A stretch of DNA of 64,000 bases from Porphyrobacter sp. SLTP (GCF_009905735.1 NZ_JAAALE010000003.1:203757-267756), one strand, 5' to 3'; shown: positions 50,948 through 61,785, counted from the stretch's first letter. Translations and numbers: made by a program. The notes: generated from the letters alone by a model not told the origin.

Positions 50948-52084
50948 TCACCTGAACACCGACGCCGGTTCGGTATTGAGAACGCTGCGGATCGCGATCA
51001 GACCGGTGATGGCGAGGATCACCACCACCGCGGCAAAGCTGATCAGCGGGATCTGCCAGGGGATGTAGAAGCCCTTGAAGAACGGATTGGCGCTGAACCC
51101 CTTGATGAAAGCGACCGTGCCGACCACGCCCAGCGCATAACCGATGATGCCGACCATCCCGGCCTGCGCTGCGACCATCTGGACGATCTTGGAGTTGGTG
51201 ACGCCGATCGCTTTCAGTGCGCCGAACTGTTTGATGTTGTCGCGCAGGAACAGGCTGAACGTCAGGCCGACAATCGCCACGCCGACAACGAAGCCGAGGA
51301 ACACGGTGATGCCGAAATTGGTCGGGATGCCGGTGTTCTCGATGATGAAGTTGACGCCGGCCTGCGAGAATTCCTCGCGAGTCTCGGCCTTCAACCCGGT
51401 CTCGGCCTCGATCCGCGCGGCGACCTGTTCGGGTGTCTGCCCTTCGCTCACGCCGACGAGCACGAAGCTCAGCCGGTTGCGGGTGCCGGGGACGAAGTTC
51501 AGCGCGTTGGAATAGCGGGTGTAGAGCACCACGGTGCTGGTGAAGCTCGGGATCGAATCCGCGATGCCGCGAATGACGGCGCGCTGGTCATTGAGTTCGA
51601 GTCGCTCACCAATCGGGTTCTGTTCGGGCGGGAAGAAGCGGGTGGTTCCGGTGTCATCGATCACCACGCTGTCCGGCGCGAACATCACCGACTTGTCGCC
51701 TTTGGCCATGCGTTCGGGCAGGCCGATCAGCGTCGAATCGTCGACCCCGATCACTGCCACGCCTTCGAGATCGCCGTCCGCCGTGCGCACATTGGCGACC
51801 GCGCGCAGATGCGGCACGGCCCATTCCACCCCCTCGACCGAGCGCACCCGGTCCAGCGCGGTGCCGGGCATGGCGTAGCTGACATCGGTGGTGCGGCTGA
51901 CCGGGTCCATCACCCACACTTCGGCCTCCGGCGCGTTGTAAACACCGCTGGCCCCACGCTCGACCAGATTGACGAAGATCGTCATCTGCTGGGTGATGAG
52001 GAGAGTGGAAAAACCGATACCGAACAACAGCCCATAGAACTTCTGGGCGTCCCCGGTGAGCATCCTGATGGCGATCCAGAGCAC
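50948..52084 (-). CDS. ABC exporter permease, FtsX/DevC type
   Basis: 378 residues with four transmembrane helices: one near the N-terminus (FYGLLFGIGFSTLLITQQM) and three in the C-terminal FtsX domain (GITVFLGFVVGVAIVGL, MVGIIGYALGVVGTVAFI, ISFAAVVVILAITGLIAI). The large periplasmic region between them is typical of DevC/MacB. The start is a GTG at 52082-52084. It is the first gene of the exporter operon, divergent from the TetR gene across an operator-like repeat. Confidence 0.9.
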   Translation of the reverse strand: MLWIAIRMLTGDAQKFYGLLFGIGFSTLLITQQMTIFVNLVERGASGVYNAPEAEVWVMDPVSRTTDVSYAMPGTALDRVRSVEGVEWAVPHLRAVANVRTADGDLEGVAVIGVDDSTLIGLPERMAKGDKSVMFAPDSVVIDDTGTTRFFPPEQNPIGERLELNDQRAVIRGIADSIPSFTSTVVLYTRYSNALNFVPGTRNRLSFVLVGVSEGQTPEQVAARIEAETGLKAETREEFSQAGVNFIIENTGIPTNFGITVFLGFVVGVAIVGLTFSLFLRDNIKQFGALKAIGVTNSKIVQMVAAQAGMVGIIGYALGVVGTVAFIKGFSANPFFKGFYIPWQIPLISFAAVVVILAITGLIAIRSVLNTEPASVFR

Positions 52085-52142
52085 GTGCGGGGAACCTCTG
52101 CGACAAGGGAGGGTTGCAATCCCGGGCGGTAAGGCCCAGATA

Positions 52143-52177
52143 CTGAACGGTAACGTTTAACTGAACGGGGCCGTTCA
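52143..52177. promoter_or_regulatory. Operator-like repeat region between exporter and TetR genes
   Basis: TGAACGGGGCCGTTCA (52162-52177) is an inverted repeat with 7-base arms, and CTGAACGG occurs twice as a direct repeat at 52143 and 52161. AACG-GTAA-CGTT lies between. It sits just before the TetR gene start, where autoregulation is expected. Confidence 0.5.
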
Positions 52178-52179
52178 TT

Positions 52180-52857
52180 TTGTCAAGCTGCGGTTCATCA
52201 GTTTCTAAAAAAAACTTATCCGGTTGCAAGCCGGCGCGCAAGCCCGGTCGTCCTCTTGATGCCGCCAAGCGCATGGCGATTGTCGAAACTGCGGCGCAGC
52301 ATTTCTTTGAGCACGGCTACGCTGCGACCGCGATCGAGCAGGTCGCCGCTGATGCAGGCGTGTCCAAGGTGACGATCTACAATCAGTTCGGCGACAAGCG
52401 CGCGCTGTTCACCGCAGCGGTCGAATGCGAATGCGAAAAGATGCGCGGGCATTTCTCGCTTGAGGGCACCGTCCAAGGCACGATCCGGGAGCGGCTCACA
52501 GCGATCGGCCAGGCAATTTACGCCTTCCTGTCCCGCCCGGAAATGATCCAGTTCGAACGCCGCATCGCCGCCGAAACCGAAGTGGAGCCCGCCATCGGCG
52601 CGGCGTTTCTCGAAGCCGGGCCGTGGCGGATGAAGCATGGCTTTGCGGCCTATCTCAGCCGGGCAGTGACCGCAGGCGAGTTGGTGATCCCCGACCCCTT
52701 GCTGGCGGCCGAGCAATTCGTGTCGATGTGCAAGGGCATGGGCGATCTCGAACGTCGCTTCGGTGCCTTTGTCTCCCCGGAAGCGCGTGATCATCGTATC
52801 GCTGGCGCAGTTGAGGTGTTCCTCGCCGCCTATGGCCCGCGCGCGACGGATCGATAA
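52180..52857 (+). CDS. TetR-family regulator of the ABC exporter
   Basis: 225 residues from a TTG at 52180. The N-terminus is RPLDAAKRMAIVETAAQHFFEHGYAATAIEQVAADAGVSKVTIYNQFGDKRALFTAAV, the TetR helix-turn-helix with the IYNQFGDK turn. The C-terminal ligand domain resembles the AefR/tetR-C_7 type. It is divergent from the exporter operon, so it most likely represses it and itself through the repeat. The start is uncertain: no ATG occurs before the helix-turn-helix. Confidence 0.87.
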   Translation: MSSCGSSVSKKNLSGCKPARKPGRPLDAAKRMAIVETAAQHFFEHGYAATAIEQVAADAGVSKVTIYNQFGDKRALFTAAVECECEKMRGHFSLEGTVQGTIRERLTAIGQAIYAFLSRPEMIQFERRIAAETEVEPAIGAAFLEAGPWRMKHGFAAYLSRAVTAGELVIPDPLLAAEQFVSMCKGMGDLERRFGAFVSPEARDHRIAGAVEVFLAAYGPRATDR

Positions 52858-52908
52858 TTCGCATCACGCTGTTCGAAAATTAGCATCATGCGCCAGCTTG
52901 CGCATTAT

Positions 52909-52936
52909 CTTGCCATTCACCGTGCGCATCCTACAT
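52909..52936 (+). promoter_or_regulatory. Possible heat-shock (RpoH-type) promoter of ftsH
   Basis: CTTGCC (52909-52914), a 16-base spacer and CTACAT (52931-52936) resemble the alphaproteobacterial RpoH pattern CTTG...CYTATNT. They lie 28-56 bases before the ftsH start, and ftsH is often heat induced. The match is partial. Confidence 0.35.
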
Positions 52937-52964
52937 TGCAGGCTGACGAAAGGAATCCCTTGCA

Positions 52965-54923
<1,959 letters not shown>

Positions 54924-54941
54924 TCCTCCGCAACGAACAAC

Positions 54942-54974
54942 AAAGGCGCCGGGAGCAATTCCGGCGCCTTTTTT
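54942..54974 (+). terminator. Rho-independent terminator of ftsH
   Basis: An 11-base perfect stem (AAAGGCGCCGG / CCGGCGCCTTT) with an eight-base loop is followed by a run of T residues, 19 bases after the ftsH stop. Confidence 0.93.
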
Positions 54975-55052
54975 GTTGCTGTCAGCGTGGGTTAAGCCGG
55001 CCAGCGGCACCTTCGCGCCACGGCTCAGACTCAAGATCAAAGGGGCAATCGG

Positions 55053-55463
55053 ATGCGGCGCGTGATGGCTGTGGCGTTGGTTGGCAGCGCGTGGGCGATG
55101 TCAGGGGCAGGCGCAGCGCAGCCCATGTCCGCTCCCACAATCACGCCCTCGCCCGACATGACCGTGGCGGCCTTTCTCGCCCGGGTCGATCAACTGCGCA
55201 CCGGCGGCCCCGAATGGACGCTGTCCCCCGAGGCTGGCGAATTGTTCGGCGCGATCTCGGCCGTTGGCAAAGCCTATCGCCAGACCCTTGCGGATCAGCG
55301 CGCGGCTGGGCAGTCGGTTGAAGCCTGCTTGCCGCCTGAAGCCGAGATCGAAAGCGATGTCCTGTTTGCGCATCTGGCGGGCTACGCCCCGGAAGTTGCT
55401 GCGCGCACCACCGTCAGAGAAGCGTTCTCGCAGCTTGTGCAGCAGCGCTTTCCTTGCCCTTGA
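55053..55463 (+). CDS. Exported Rap1a/Tai-like small protein
   Basis: 136 residues with a signal peptide (about 1-22, SGAGAAQ). The end, CLPPEAEIESDVLFAHLAGYAPEVAARTTVREAFSQLVQQRFPCP, resembles the Rap1a/Tai immunity family C-terminus: a Cys pair (CLP...FPC) framing Y-x4-P-E and a helix. Those proteins neutralise type VI amidases, but here no effector gene is near, so a general periplasmic role is as likely. The family call is tentative. It is alone between the ftsH terminator and the convergent DUF3667 gene. Confidence 0.6.
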   Translation: MRRVMAVALVGSAWAMSGAGAAQPMSAPTITPSPDMTVAAFLARVDQLRTGGPEWTLSPEAGELFGAISAVGKAYRQTLADQRAAGQSVEACLPPEAEIESDVLFAHLAGYAPEVAARTTVREAFSQLVQQRFPCP

Positions 55464-55484
55464 TCGCGCGTCCCTGTGGCGGGA

Positions 55485-56543
55485 TCAGAACGCGCCCAGC
55501 AGGCCCAGAATGATCACGAACAGAGTCAGCACGATCTGCATCGAGAACAGCAGCAGCACGCTGAGCCGCCACAGGGTCGAAAACCGGCTGAGGCCATAGG
55601 CTTGGCGCAGCTGCTTGTAGAGATGCAGCGGCACGGCGATCAGGAACAGCAGCGCCGCCCAGCCGCCGCCGTTGGGAATGGTGCTGAGGATCGACATGAC
55701 GATGAACAGCAGCGACATGAAGCTCAGCGAATAGGTGACGAACACCGCGTGGTCATAGGCCTTGAACTGCCGCCGCCAGGCGAACATGATCCACAGGAAC
55801 GGCACCGAGAGCGGGATCAGCAGCCAGCTGAATTTGTACCCATTGGCCTGGAGCTTGTAGAGCATAAGGCCGGGGTTCTTCTTCCATTTTTCAAGCAGAA
55901 CCTTGTCAAACCATGGAATGCCGGTGTTGACGCTGACCACCTTTTCCGCCGCGTCGCTCGGGCTTCCTGCCTTGGCAAAGACCAGATTGAGCCCCTTGAG
56001 TTCATTGTCGATCTCCGCGCGGCGGGGGCTTTTGGCGGGTAGCGTCGAGCGCTCCTTTTCCAGCGCTTCCATCTGGCTGCGCACCTCGGTCTGAACCGGG
56101 TTGTCGCCGTCCGATCCGAACAGGTCGTTCGCAATATCGGTCGGCGCTCCGATTCCGACCATCTGGAATACGGCGAACATGGCGAAGACTGTGAACAGGA
56201 ACATCGCCATCGGGCTGACGAACTTGGCGCGCTCGCCCGCGATGTAGCGGCGGGTGAGCTCCCCCGGCTTGAAGGTCAGAAGTGGCAGCGTCTCCCACAG
56301 CTTGCCATCGAGGTGCAGGACGCCGTGCATGATGTCATGCCCGATGGCGGCAAGGCTGCGATGGATGTGCGCCTTCTGCCCGCATTCGGGGCAGAAATGG
56401 CCGTGATAGGAAGTGCCGCAATTGGCGCAGGTGACCGAACCGGCCGACGAATGGCTGCCGACCTCACCGGCGCGAGGTTCGACCGCACGCGCCAGCAGGC
56501 CGCCTTCGATCGCCGCGCCGATTCCCTCGCCCAATCCGCTCAT
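55485..56543 (-). CDS. DUF3667 zinc-ribbon membrane protein
   Basis: 352 residues from the ATG at 56541-56543. An N-terminal zinc ribbon has C39-x2-C42 and C51-x2-C54 (CANCG...CPECGQ), followed by HRSLAAIGHDIMHGVLHLDGKLWETLPLL and a membrane segment FVSPMAMFLFTVFAMFAVF. A coiled-coil-like middle and four C-terminal helices follow. It matches DUF3667, an uncharacterised inner membrane family. It is on the same strand as parA, starting 65 bases after that gene ends. Confidence 0.85.
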   Translation of the reverse strand: MSGLGEGIGAAIEGGLLARAVEPRAGEVGSHSSAGSVTCANCGTSYHGHFCPECGQKAHIHRSLAAIGHDIMHGVLHLDGKLWETLPLLTFKPGELTRRYIAGERAKFVSPMAMFLFTVFAMFAVFQMVGIGAPTDIANDLFGSDGDNPVQTEVRSQMEALEKERSTLPAKSPRRAEIDNELKGLNLVFAKAGSPSDAAEKVVSVNTGIPWFDKVLLEKWKKNPGLMLYKLQANGYKFSWLLIPLSVPFLWIMFAWRRQFKAYDHAVFVTYSLSFMSLLFIVMSILSTIPNGGGWAALLFLIAVPLHLYKQLRQAYGLSRFSTLWRLSVLLLFSMQIVLTLFVIILGLLGAF

Positions 56544-56608
56544 GCCGCGCGCCCCTGTGTCTGCAAACACACCTAGTATAGGCTCTTTTTCCGCACCTGC
56601 GAAAGCGG

Positions 56609-57340
56609 CTATTTCTCGGCCAGCTTGCGTTCGATCGCGGTCCAGAGCTGGGCAATGGCGCGCGCCGCCGGAGAGCGCGGGGCGAAGGCACCGACCGGCT
56701 TGCGCTCCACCGCGCATTGTTCGACCGCGCTGGCGAGCGGGATGGCGGGCCAGTTCGGGTTGGCGTCACGCGCCTCCTTGTGCAGGCCCCGGCGCAGGTC
56801 GAGCATGGCAAGCACCGGCAGGATCGGCGGGTGCCCCTTGCCCGCGCCGCGCACTTCCTCGACCACGACTTCGAATGCGCGCGCCGACAGGGGCGAGGGC
56901 GGAAGCGGAACGATGATGAGGTCGGCCGCCCGGATGATCTGGGCGCTCAACTCGTTGAGCACGGGCGGACAATCGAAGATGATCCGGTCATAGTCCTTGC
57001 TCAGCGCCGCGGTCAGCTTGGCCAGCCGCTTCTTCTTGCCCATCCGGTCAAGCGTGCGGTCAATCGCGCGGATGCTCTCGTCTGCGGGGAGCAGGTCAAG
57101 ACCGGGAAAAGCCGTCGGCTGGATCAGCTTGCCCGGATCGCCGCTGTCGGCAAACATACTGTCTGCGCTGCGTTTTTTCTTCGGGTCGACGCCGAGCAGA
57201 AAGCCCGAGCCATTGGCGGCGTCCAAATCCCACAGCAATGTTTTGCGGCGCGAGATGCTTGCCGAGCACCACGCAAGGTTGACCGCCAGCGTCGTCTTCC
57301 CGACCCCGCCCTTGACGCTGTAGACCGCAATCGATGCCAT
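56609..57340 (-). CDS. Orphan ParA-family ATPase
   Basis: 243 residues from the ATG at 57338-57340. MASIAVYSVKGGVGKTTLAVNLAW carries the deviant Walker A of ParA/MinD; WDLDAANGSG is the switch I region and IIFDCPPVLNELS the Walker B-like segment with the conserved D-x-P. DRMGKKKRLAKLTAAL is a basic patch. No parB gene is adjacent, so it is not a plain chromosome partition pair; a role in positioning another complex is possible. It lies downstream of rpoZ on the same strand. Confidence 0.87.
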   Translation of the reverse strand: MASIAVYSVKGGVGKTTLAVNLAWCSASISRRKTLLWDLDAANGSGFLLGVDPKKKRSADSMFADSGDPGKLIQPTAFPGLDLLPADESIRAIDRTLDRMGKKKRLAKLTAALSKDYDRIIFDCPPVLNELSAQIIRAADLIIVPLPPSPLSARAFEVVVEEVRGAGKGHPPILPVLAMLDLRRGLHKEARDANPNWPAIPLASAVEQCAVERKPVGAFAPRSPAARAIAQLWTAIERKLAEK

Positions 57341-57461
57341 GCGCCTTGCCGCCCCGTGATATGACCGTTCCGTTACAGTCACATGGGATAGCGCCGCGAG
57401 ACCCGAAGGCAAGCGCGGGCAAGGCCGGGTCAAGAAGTGGTCAAGCAGAGGCCAAAACGAC

Positions 57462-57507
57462 CGAGGGGCGGCCCTGCCCGGTGAACCCCGGTCTGGACCG
57501 CCCCTCG
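57462..57507 (-). terminator. Possible terminator of rpoZ
   Basis: A 10-base perfect inverted repeat (CGAGGGGCGG / CCGCCCCTCG) with a 26-base loop lies 30 bases past the rpoZ stop; on the minus strand it is followed by a GTCGTTTT stretch. The loop is long and the T run short, so the call is moderate. Confidence 0.4.
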
Positions 57508-57536
57508 AATTGGGCGCTTATTCTGAAACGAACCGC

Positions 57537-57881
57537 TTACCCGTCGTAATCGCCACCGAGCGAGGAGGTGCGCGCCGGTGCCGATGCGGTGATCCGCAGC
57601 GCTTCGGCCGACTGGCTGAGCGAACCGATCTCATCGGCCTCGTCCTCGTCATCGGGCAGGATCTTCTGGAGGCTGGTGACGAGCGATTCATGCAGCGCGC
57701 GCGGGCCAACGGTTTCCTCGGCGATTTCGCGCAAGGCCACGACCGGGTTCTTGTCGCGGTCACGATCAATGGTCAGTTCGCTACCGCCCGAAATCTCGCG
57801 CGCACGCTGTGCAGCAAGCAGGACGAGGTCGAACCGGTTGGGAACCTTGTCGACGCAATCTTCAACGGTAACGCGTGCCAT
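57537..57881 (-). CDS. rpoZ: RNA polymerase omega subunit
   Basis: 114 residues. [33 protein letters not shown] is the conserved N-terminus, then [16 protein letters not shown]. The acidic C-terminal extension ([11 protein letters not shown]) is typical of alphaproteobacterial omega. It helps assemble and stabilise RNA polymerase and binds ppGpp with beta'. The usual partner spoT/rel is not in the window. Confidence 0.95.
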   Translation of the reverse strand: MARVTVEDCVDKVPNRFDLVLLAAQRAREISGGSELTIDRDRDKNPVVALREIAEETVGPRALHESLVTSLQKILPDDEDEADEIGSLSQSAEALRITASAPARTSSLGGDYDG

Positions 57882-57969
57882 GGGCAGCCTTTTGTCAGAA
57901 TCGGGACGGAAAGAGAAGCGCGCAGCTAGGCACGCGGGGGCACGAAGTCAAGGAAAAGGGGGGTATCCC

Positions 57970-58800
57970 TCAGCGCTCCCCATCTTCTGCCAGCAGGCGC
58001 GCGGTGGTCATCGCCACTTCCATGGCGGTCGCATTGAAGCGCAGGCGGTAGAGCGTTGTCAGATAGGTGCGGTCAAAGCGCGACATTTCTGGCTGGGGAT
58101 CTGCGCTGGCACGAAACAGCGTCAGGATCGAACGCGGCGCGCGCCCGGCGACCTCATCGATCTCGCGCGTCGGGGCGAGCAGCCGCAGGGTGATGTAATC
58201 GGCGACCTGCACCGGCGAGAACTGCGCGCTCGCCGCCAGGTCCATCATTACCGCCGCACTGCGGATGTTCTTGCGTGTGTTCCGGTCCACCCGCCCGCGC
58301 GGGCTGGCGACGATCACCTCGACATCCTGAAAGGCATAGGCCGGATCGCGCGAACGCAGCACCCGGTCGACCTGATGGCGCTTCATCCGCCCGATGAACT
58401 GGCGACCGCTGCGGCGATAGTCGATGATCCACTGGCGCGCGTCCTCCCGGATGACCACCAGAGCATTGGGGCGGCAGCCGCGCTTGGCGATGGTCAGCCC
58501 GGCGGCGCGGGCATTGGCAATGATACGCCGTCCGATCAGCACGCCGCGCTCGGGATCGTCGATCGCGAGCGAGAGGCACAGCGGGACGTTGAAACGGGGG
58601 AGCGGCTCGCGCGACTGCGCGCGTCCCGAAACCGCACGCACAAGTGCGCTTGCCGCGCGAACATCAATGATCCGCTCGCGCTCGACCACGATTTCGTCCA
58701 CCGGCGTCGGTTCGGCAGATTGCACGGCCTCCTGCGCCATCACCTGAGGTGCCGCGAGGGCCGCAGTCAGGAACCAGCCAAGATACGAAGCGGCCCGCAT
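57970..58800 (-). CDS. Unrecognised exported protein
   Basis: 276 residues from the ATG at 58798-58800. A signal peptide (about 1-22, PQVMAQE) is followed by a mature domain with IGRRIIANARAAGLTIAKRGCRPNALVVIREDARQWIIDYR and two Cys (C in PLCLSL, C in RGCRPN) that may form a disulfide. No known family was recognised. It is periplasmic or outer membrane. It is divergent from the phospholipase D-like gene with a gap of 168 bases, and 88 bases upstream of rpoZ on the same strand. Confidence 0.7.
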   Translation of the reverse strand: MRAASYLGWFLTAALAAPQVMAQEAVQSAEPTPVDEIVVERERIIDVRAASALVRAVSGRAQSREPLPRFNVPLCLSLAIDDPERGVLIGRRIIANARAAGLTIAKRGCRPNALVVIREDARQWIIDYRRSGRQFIGRMKRHQVDRVLRSRDPAYAFQDVEVIVASPRGRVDRNTRKNIRSAAVMMDLAASAQFSPVQVADYITLRLLAPTREIDEVAGRAPRSILTLFRASADPQPEMSRFDRTYLTTLYRLRFNATAMEVAMTTARLLAEDGER

Positions 58801-58968
58801 ATTCTGCTGATATCGTGACGCAATTATGAGCTGCGTCTGAACAAGGCGCGAGTCACTTTCCCCCAAGGACCCTGTGATCCCGCGCGGCGATTGCGCCGAA
58901 CGCCCTGCGCTGGTGCGCTTTGTCGCAACGGGCAGTGGCTTTGTGTTCGCCGCGCGCTACAAGGCGGT

Positions 58969-60189
58969 ATGGCCACCGCTCCCGCTCCCGCCGCCGATTC
59001 CTCCCAATCCGGCCAGCAGGCGCCCGATTATTGCGATCTGGATCCCTTCAACATCACCGCCGCCGGGCACGAATTCACCTTCTATCCCCATGGGCAAGAC
59101 CGGCTGAAGGCGCTGGTGGCGTTGATCGATGGCGCACAGGACAGTCTCAAGCTGTTCTACTACCTGTTCGACAGCGATACCTCCGGCACGATGGTGCGTG
59201 ATGCGCTGGTCGCCGCCGCGCAGCGCGGGGTGACCGTCGACCTGATCGTGGATGATTTCGGCAATGACGCGGGCGCCGAATTCTTCGCCCCGCTGGAAGA
59301 GGCCGGCGGCACCTTCGCGATCTTCTCGCCCAAGTGGGGCAAGCGCTATCTGGTGCGCAACCACCAGAAGTTCGTGATTGCCGATAGCGCGCGGGTGATG
59401 ACGGGCGGGGCCAATGTCTCCGATCACTACTTCGCGATCCCTGCCGATAATGGCTGGTGTGATCTGTCGGTGCTGATCGAGGGCGCGGTGGTGGAGCAGT
59501 TCATGCGCTGGTTCGACCTGCTCCAGGAATGGGTCGCGAACGAGGCCAAGGGGCGCACCAGCCAGCTCCGCCGCCTGCGTGATATCGTCAAGGACTGGGA
59601 CGGCGGTGCCGAGGGGACGGACGGGACTGTGCGGCTGCTGGTCGGCGGGCCGCTGGTGCGGCGCGGTCATTGGGCATGGTGTTTGCGGCAGGATCTGGTC
59701 AAGGCCAAGCGGCTCGACACGGTCTCGGCCTATTTTTCCCCGCCGCGCAGTTACCGCCGCCAGATGGCACAGGTCGCGCGGCGCGGTGAGGTGCGGATGA
59801 TCATGGCGGGCAAGTCCGACATCTCGGCCGCGGTCGATATGGCGCGGCTGCTCTATGGCAAGCTGCTGCGCGCTGGAGCCAGGATTGCCGAGTTCCAGCC
59901 CTGCAAGCTGCATATGAAGCTGATGGTGGTGGATGATGCGAGCTATGTCGGCAGCGCCAATCTCGACAAGCGGTCGTTCCGCATCAATGTCGAGCTGATG
60001 GTGCGGATCGAGGATGCCGGGCTGGCCGCCAAGCTGCGCGAACTGATCGACCACATGGAAGCCTCCAGCGCACCGATGACGCGCGAACGCTATGAACGGG
60101 AAAGCACCTTCATCAACCGAATGCGCTGGCGGTTCGCGTACTGGATGAGCCTTGCCGATTACCGCATCAGCAAGGTGAGCGCGGGGTAG
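58969..60189 (+). CDS. Phospholipase D-like protein (cardiolipin synthase type)
   Basis: 406 residues from the ATG at 58969, after AAGG. Two HKD motifs: H132-x-K134-x4-D139 (RNHQKFVIAD), followed by GGAN, and KLHMKLMVVDD with GSANLDKRSF near residue 330. It can transfer or hydrolyse a phosphatidyl group. No N-terminal membrane helices are visible, unlike typical cardiolipin synthases, so a soluble or peripheral form is likely. A TTG start at 58891 would add 26 residues. Codons upstream of 58969 also read as another frame (LVRFVATGSG...) that I could not assign. Confidence 0.87.
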   Translation: MATAPAPAADSSQSGQQAPDYCDLDPFNITAAGHEFTFYPHGQDRLKALVALIDGAQDSLKLFYYLFDSDTSGTMVRDALVAAAQRGVTVDLIVDDFGNDAGAEFFAPLEEAGGTFAIFSPKWGKRYLVRNHQKFVIADSARVMTGGANVSDHYFAIPADNGWCDLSVLIEGAVVEQFMRWFDLLQEWVANEAKGRTSQLRRLRDIVKDWDGGAEGTDGTVRLLVGGPLVRRGHWAWCLRQDLVKAKRLDTVSAYFSPPRSYRRQMAQVARRGEVRMIMAGKSDISAAVDMARLLYGKLLRAGARIAEFQPCKLHMKLMVVDDASYVGSANLDKRSFRINVELMVRIEDAGLAAKLRELIDHMEASSAPMTRERYERESTFINRMRWRFAYWMSLADYRISKVSAG

Positions 60190-60390
60190 CGCCAAGCAGG
60201 CAGGGCCGTAACGCCTGCGTCAATGCAGACTAGGCGGATGAAGCGGGCGGGTAACTGTCTGCTAACCTTAATCGTCTATCCATCTTTCATGCAGCGGTTG
60301 CCTACTTCACCGGTTGGCCTGTCGCTGCGTGCCGGGAGCGAGCGTGCGCAAAGGCGGCGCCACCGACCGGTCAAGAGGAGCGCAATCATC

Positions 60391-61746
60391 GTGAATCAAG
60401 CCCTGTCGATTAGTTCTCGCTGGCTCGCGCTCGACGCGCAGGAAAAGACAGCGCTGGCCAACTGGCTGCTGGTGTGGGTGGTGCTGGCCAATATCGGCTT
60501 CAGCCTCCTCTATTACGTCGGTGCGCCGCCGCGGGTTGTCGCAATCTTCGTGTTTGGCGGGCTTGGTCTGCTGGTGCGCAACCACTCGCTGCTGGTCCGC
60601 TGCATAACCTTCATCGTCGGCCTGTCCTACTCGGTCCTGGTCGTGACCGGTTCCATGTTCAACCTCTCGATCTTCACGCTCAGCCGATCGATCGTGTTCA
60701 TGGGCGAATTGAATGCGTTCAATTCCTACGAATATGTCCTGCTGGGTCTCGGCCTGATTGCACTCGTCGCGATCGCGGGTTTCGCCATGCGACGGCCGGC
60801 GGCCTTCTCTGACCGCCGCGCGATTCTGATTGCGGCCATTGCCATTTCGCTCGTCGCCGCCTTCGACGCCTTCATGTGCTACGGCGCGCGGGGGCACTAT
60901 AAGCGGGTCAACAGCGACGATGCCCCTTTCTCTTCGGCCGTCTCGAACGCCGACTTCGTGCCGGCGGCGGGCGCACCGAAGCGTCATCTGATGATTGTCA
61001 TGGTCGAATCGCTGGGGGCCACGGTCGACAATCCCGAGATGCAGCGGCTGATCTTCGGCCGCTACAGAGACCCTGCGGTCCGTGCGCGGTTTGAGATGAG
61101 CACTGGGACCACAACCTATTTCGGCTCGACCACCATGGGCGAAATCCGAGAATTGTGCGGGCGGTGGGGCGAATATGACGAGCTGGTCTCGCGCCGTGAT
61201 GAGGGCTGTCTACCCGCTCGGCTGGCGCAGCAGGGCTACGAGACAACGGCCTATCACAGCTTTGGAGGACACTTCTTCGACCGAAGCGCCTGGTATCCCA
61301 ACATCGGCTTCGAGCAGACGTTCTTCCGGAACCACCTTATCAAGAACGGGTCCGAGCGTTGCGGCGGTGTCTTCGCAGGGGCTTGCGACCGCCATGTGCC
61401 GCGCCAGCTGGCGGCGCATCTGAAAGCCGCTGACAAGCCGCAGTTCATCTACTGGCTCACGGTCAATTCGCATCTTCCTGTGCCCGAAAAGAACAATCTG
61501 GGCACCGACAACTGCGCTCGGCTGTCACCCGCTCTAGAGCGCGACTATCCGATGATCTGCCGCCAGATCGCGATCTGGGATGCGATCGACGCGGCGATGG
61601 TCAAGGAGATCACTGCGGCCGATTTCCCGCCGACCGACATCCTGCTCGTCGGCGATCATATGCCGCCCTATTTCGACCGCAAGAGCCGCACCCAATTCGC
61701 GCCCGACCGCGTGCCGTGGCTGCTGCTCAAATGGCGCGGCGAGTAG
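60391..61746 (+). CDS. Membrane-bound sulfatase-fold transferase (EptA/LTA-synthase-like)
   Basis: 451 residues from a GTG at 60391, with AGGAG about ten bases upstream; a longer frame from 60223 has no good start. Five N-terminal transmembrane helices (about 25-165) precede a periplasmic domain of the alkaline-phosphatase superfamily: MIVMVESLGA (metal Glu), TGTTTYFGSTTMGEI (likely Thr nucleophile region), NSHLPV and VGDHMPP (metal Asp-His). Members move phosphoethanolamine or phosphoglycerol to lipids or glycans. The substrate is unknown here. It lies on the same strand after the phospholipase D-like gene. Confidence 0.85.
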   Translation: MNQALSISSRWLALDAQEKTALANWLLVWVVLANIGFSLLYYVGAPPRVVAIFVFGGLGLLVRNHSLLVRCITFIVGLSYSVLVVTGSMFNLSIFTLSRSIVFMGELNAFNSYEYVLLGLGLIALVAIAGFAMRRPAAFSDRRAILIAAIAISLVAAFDAFMCYGARGHYKRVNSDDAPFSSAVSNADFVPAAGAPKRHLMIVMVESLGATVDNPEMQRLIFGRYRDPAVRARFEMSTGTTTYFGSTTMGEIRELCGRWGEYDELVSRRDEGCLPARLAQQGYETTAYHSFGGHFFDRSAWYPNIGFEQTFFRNHLIKNGSERCGGVFAGACDRHVPRQLAAHLKAADKPQFIYWLTVNSHLPVPEKNNLGTDNCARLSPALERDYPMICRQIAIWDAIDAAMVKEITAADFPPTDILLVGDHMPPYFDRKSRTQFAPDRVPWLLLKWRGE

Positions 61747-61785
61747 CGGGCTGCCGAGAGGCGGAGCCTGCGCTGACCGCCTGAC

